Shown here: positions 7,320 to 9,188 of the stretch, in pieces
How the letters are laid out: every line of letters starts with the position of its first letter
How positions within the stretch are numbered: position 1 is the first letter of the stretch
Source: Candidatus Cloacimonadota bacterium
Lineage (GTDB): Bacteria; Cloacimonadota; Cloacimonadia; Cloacimonadales; WRIO01
Length of the DNA stretch: 9,188 bases
Reading direction: 5' to 3'
NCBI GenBank assembly: GCA_017998585.1
Contig: JAGOCT010000043.1
Span: 1-9,188 of the forward strand
Made by a program: the position numbers and the translations under genes
The notes under the pieces: generated by a model
What the model was told of the DNA's origin: nothing
What the model saw: the letters and a program-made list of their open reading frames with translations, nothing else
Database searches by the model: none

Positions 7320-8369
7320 GTGGTCTTTTCATATTTTCTTTACAAATACCCCTATCAGCTGACCTGGAATACTCTCAATACCTTTAAAAAAAGGGAAGAA
7401 GTCATATTCTATGCTGAGGATTTGCTGGATTTAGTCATTTTCAAGCCGGTTCAGAGCTATTTAAAGACCTTGCCTTTAGTAGTAAAAAATAAGAAAATAA
7501 AAGACAGAATCAATCATGTATCTGCTGTGCAAGGTACTTTGCCTTATTTTCCAAAAGCCTTAATCATGTGCCGGCACGCCTGTCATAAGTTCCCTGAAAA
7601 AAAGATTTTGAAGTTTGGGTTAAGGCACGGAGCCTATCACTTTAAAAAACTGACCAATGCCTCCAATTACAACGCTTTTACGAAGTATTTTGTAACCAGT
7701 CAGAACGAAGTGGATATAGCCAGAAAGTGTGGTATCTACTCTACGGTGGCTGTCGGATATCCGAAACTTGATCCGGCTTTTAACGGGGAGATTAGTGAAC
7801 AGCATTTACAAAAATTGAGTCAGTCACTAAACTTCTCAGCTCACAAGAAAAATGTACTGTTTACAGCCACCTGGGATAAATCCGGTATGTCAGCCATAGA
7901 TGCCTGGATTCATCGTCTTGATGAAATAACTGAAAACTACAATGTAATGGTAACTGTGCATCCCTGGACTTCAAAGCATTACAAGACTAAGCTTTTAAAA
8001 AACAGAAATATTCAATTTATTTCTCATCCGGATATACTTCCCTATCTCATGTTGGCGGATTGTGTTGTAGGAGATACGAGCTCCATAATTGCTGAAGCTT
8101 GTGCACTGGATAAGTCGATTCTGACATTTAAAACAGGTCAGGCAAAACGCTCTTTATCAGAAATAGAACAGTTGATAAAAAGTATTTCTTTTCAGATTGA
8201 TATACAGGATGATTTGTTTAAAAATTTGGAATATGCTGTCGCACATTCTTTTGAACATCACACACAGAGACATTTGGCAAATCAGATTATGTTTGATACT
8301 TTAGATGGCAAGGCAGGAGAGAGAGCCGCAAAGATTATTCTTGAATACTTGCCTGAATTAATGATTTAA
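7320..8369 (+). CDS. CDP-glycerol glycerophosphotransferase-like protein (TagF-type fold)
   Basis: The protein has 349 residues and starts at GTG. The layout is that of the CDP-glycerol:poly(glycerophosphate) glycerophosphotransferase family (GT-B-like fold). It shows 'RHGAYH' (102-107) at the place of the acceptor-side catalytic His, 'VGYPKLD' (145-151), 'VLFTATWDKSGM' (179-190), 'VTVHPW' (211-216) with the second conserved His, and 'LADCVVGDTSSIIAEACALD' (245-264), matching the family's 'sDvlItDySSi-fd' donor-binding segment. There are no clear membrane segments, so it is probably peripheral on the inner face of the membrane. Family members add glycerol-phosphate or ribitol-phosphate to teichoic acids in Gram-positives, and similar polyol-phosphates to LPS or capsule in some Gram-negatives. 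The abutting heptosyltransferase points to an LPS or surface-glycan role, which is inference. A UDP-GlcNAc 2-epimerase-like or generic GT-B activity is the main alternative. Confidence 0.75.
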   Translation: MVFSYFLYKYPYQLTWNTLNTFKKREEVIFYAEDLLDLVIFKPVQSYLKTLPLVVKNKKIKDRINHVSAVQGTLPYFPKALIMCRHACHKFPEKKILKFGLRHGAYHFKKLTNASNYNAFTKYFVTSQNEVDIARKCGIYSTVAVGYPKLDPAFNGEISEQHLQKLSQSLNFSAHKKNVLFTATWDKSGMSAIDAWIHRLDEITENYNVMVTVHPWTSKHYKTKLLKNRNIQFISHPDILPYLMLADCVVGDTSSIIAEACALDKSILTFKTGQAKRSLSEIEQLIKSISFQIDIQDDLFKNLEYAVAHSFEHHTQRHLANQIMFDTLDGKAGERAAKIILEYLPELMI

Positions 8370-8383
8370 ATCTTTTTTTATCG

Positions 8384-8402
8384 ATTTTAACTGAATTAAA
8401 AT
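8384..8402 (+). terminator. Weak AT-only inverted repeat after the envelope gene pair
   Basis: ATTTTAA (8384-8390) and TTAAAAT (8396-8402) are perfect reverse complements around CTGAA. A ten-base palindrome GATTTAAATC (8363-8372), followed by seven T (8373-8379), lies just upstream across the stop codon. Both structures are pure or nearly pure A/T and would be unstable, so this is only a weak candidate for the end of the waaF-type transcript. Confidence 0.2.
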
Positions 8403-8428
8403 TGTTATTTTGTAACTGATTTGATAAT
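8402..8428 (+). promoter_or_regulatory. Possible promoter for panD-panC
   Basis: TTGTTA (8402-8407) and GATAAT (8423-8428) are reasonable -35/-10 matches, but with a short 15-base spacer. An alternative pair, TTTACA (8443-8448) and TATTGT (8468-8473), has a long 19-base spacer. The 129-base AT-rich gap is the natural place for a pantothenate operon promoter. The lineage's promoter consensus is unknown, so neither pair is firm. Confidence 0.22.
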
Positions 8429-8485
8429 AATTCAAAAAAATATTTACAAAAAAGCCTTTTATTAAAATATTGTATTCAAATTGAT

Positions 8486-8493
8486 AGAGGGAG
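8486..8493 (+). promoter_or_regulatory. Shine-Dalgarno AGAGGGAG that fixes the panD start
   Basis: AGAGGGAG lies five bases before the ATG at 8499. It rules out the in-frame TTG at 8481, which would put the ribosome binding site inside the coding region. The ATG start also places the PanD cleavage site exactly at residues 24-25, as in characterised enzymes. Confidence 0.78.
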
Positions 8494-8498
8494 TAAAA

Positions 8499-8861
8499 AT
8501 GTTAAAAACACTGTTGATGAGTAAGATACACAGAGCAACAATCACTCAGACAGACTTAAATTATCACGGCAGTATAACGATAGACAGAGATTTGATGGAT
8601 GCTGTAGGATTACAGCCCTATGAAAAAGTAGAAGTGTTCGATGTACAGAATGGAAATCGGTTTGAAACTTATGCCATTGAAGGAGAACGTGGTACAGGTA
8701 TTATAGGGGTTAATGGCGCAGCTGCACGTCTGGTACATTATGGCGATCAGGTGATTATTGTGAATTATGGTATTTTTACTGAAGAAGAAGCAAAACATCA
8801 TCAACCTAAAGTTGTTATCTTAAATGATAAAAATGAAATCATAGAAAAGGTCAGAACATGA
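8499..8861 (+). CDS. panD: Aspartate 1-decarboxylase proenzyme
   Basis: PanD is a pyruvoyl-dependent enzyme that converts L-aspartate to beta-alanine for pantothenate and coenzyme A synthesis in the cytoplasm. The product has 120 residues, normal for the family. It begins [16 protein letters not shown], and the self-cleavage site 'YHGSITID' places Gly24-Ser25 at the same positions as in E. coli. Cleavage would leave a 24-residue beta chain and a Ser25-derived pyruvoyl alpha chain. Other matched positions by count are K9, H11, R54, T57, Y58 ('NRFETYAI') and N72 ('GVNGAAA'), all part of the known active site or maturation site. The enzyme should therefore be functional. Its stop overlaps the panC start (ATGA), so the two are co-translated. 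No panB is seen within the window, and no panZ/panM maturation factor either. Confidence 0.97.
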   Translation: MLKTLLMSKIHRATITQTDLNYHGSITIDRDLMDAVGLQPYEKVEVFDVQNGNRFETYAIEGERGTGIIGVNGAAARLVHYGDQVIIVNYGIFTEEEAKHHQPKVVILNDKNEIIEKVRT

Positions 8862-9188
8862 AAGAAAGTATCAGAGTTATCAGAAGTATTCAGGAAATGA
8901 GAGAGTACAGAAACCTGATAAAAGAAACAAAAAATATTGGTTTTGTTCCTACAATGGGTTATCTGCATGAAGGGCACTTAAGTCTTGTTAAACAATCAAA
9001 TAAGGAATCAGATATTACTATCGTTAGTATCTATGTGAATCCTTCACAATTTGGTGCAAACGAAGATTTAGATCATTATCCCAGAGACTTAGAAAGAGAT
9101 CTTGAATTTTTGGGTCAGTATGATGTTGATGCTGTTTTCTTGCCAACAACTGAAGAAATGTATCCTGAAAACTATCTGACCTGGATCA
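8858..9188 (+). CDS. panC: Pantothenate synthetase (pantoate--beta-alanine ligase), N-terminal part, cut by window end
   Basis: An ATG at 8858 overlaps the panD stop (ATGA) and follows AAAAGG (8845-8850) by seven bases. The frame stays open to the window end, giving 110 residues of a protein normally about 280 long. It has the HIGH-type nucleotide-binding signature '[16 protein letters not shown]' (29-44, with H37 and H40), then '[10 protein letters not shown]' (57-66) and '[10 protein letters not shown]' (68-77), all hallmark PanC segments. PanC joins pantoate to beta-alanine using ATP through a pantoyl-adenylate, so it consumes the product of the panD gene immediately upstream. Truncation is due to the window only; nothing suggests a broken gene. 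Confidence 0.97.
   Translation, partial: MKESIRVIRSIQEMREYRNLIKETKNIGFVPTMGYLHEGHLSLVKQSNKESDITIVSIYVNPSQFGANEDLDHYPRDLERDLEFLGQYDVDAVFLPTTEEMYPENYLTWI

Noticed and set aside
8481..8498. TTG at 8481 as an upstream start for panD.
   Set aside because: AGAGGGAG (8486-8493) is the ribosome binding site for the ATG at 8499, and that ATG places Gly-Ser exactly at 24-25.

Overview
The window reads as a chromosomal stretch of an AT-rich, Gram-negative, probably anaerobic bacterium. The Gram-negative inference rests on an ADP-heptose:LPS heptosyltransferase-type gene. The anaerobe inference is weaker and rests on a DUF362/double [4Fe-4S] ferredoxin protein. The gene mix, and intergenic DNA of the CACGAAA-repeat type, would fit an uncultured FCB-group or Cloacimonadota-like lineage. 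That placement is a guess from style; there is no rRNA or other phylogenetic marker here. All genes lie on the + strand, packed into short, often overlapping groups.

Positions 1-4725 hold three genes joined by stop/start overlaps. The first is the 3' part of a U32-peptidase-like gene, whose reading frame is open from the first base, so its true start lies outside the window. The second is a membrane-anchored protein with a metallophosphoesterase/5'-nucleotidase layout whose metal-binding motifs are largely eroded. The third is tex, encoding the conserved nucleic-acid-binding protein Tex. A 127-base gap with a perfect 8-bp hairpin follows.

Positions 4853-5944 encode a DUF362 protein carrying two [4Fe-4S] ferredoxin motifs. 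A 295-base non-coding stretch follows (5945-6239), which contains three tandem 9-base CACRAAAWA-type units and looks like dispersed-repeat debris.

Positions 6240-8369 hold a cell-envelope pair: a GT9/WaaF-type heptosyltransferase, directly abutted by a CDP-glycerol glycerophosphotransferase-like protein that starts at GTG. Together they suggest assembly or decoration of a surface glycan or LPS core. An AT-rich 129-base gap leads to panD (aspartate decarboxylase, Gly24-Ser25 cleavage site intact) and the 5' part of panC (pantothenate synthetase), which make beta-alanine and then pantothenate for coenzyme A.

Most of the window is ordinary housekeeping. I see no clear undescribed multi-gene system. 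The best candidates for a second look are the motif-poor phosphoesterase-like protein tied between U32 and tex, the heptosyltransferase/glycerophosphotransferase pair, and the two intergenic repeat-like structures.
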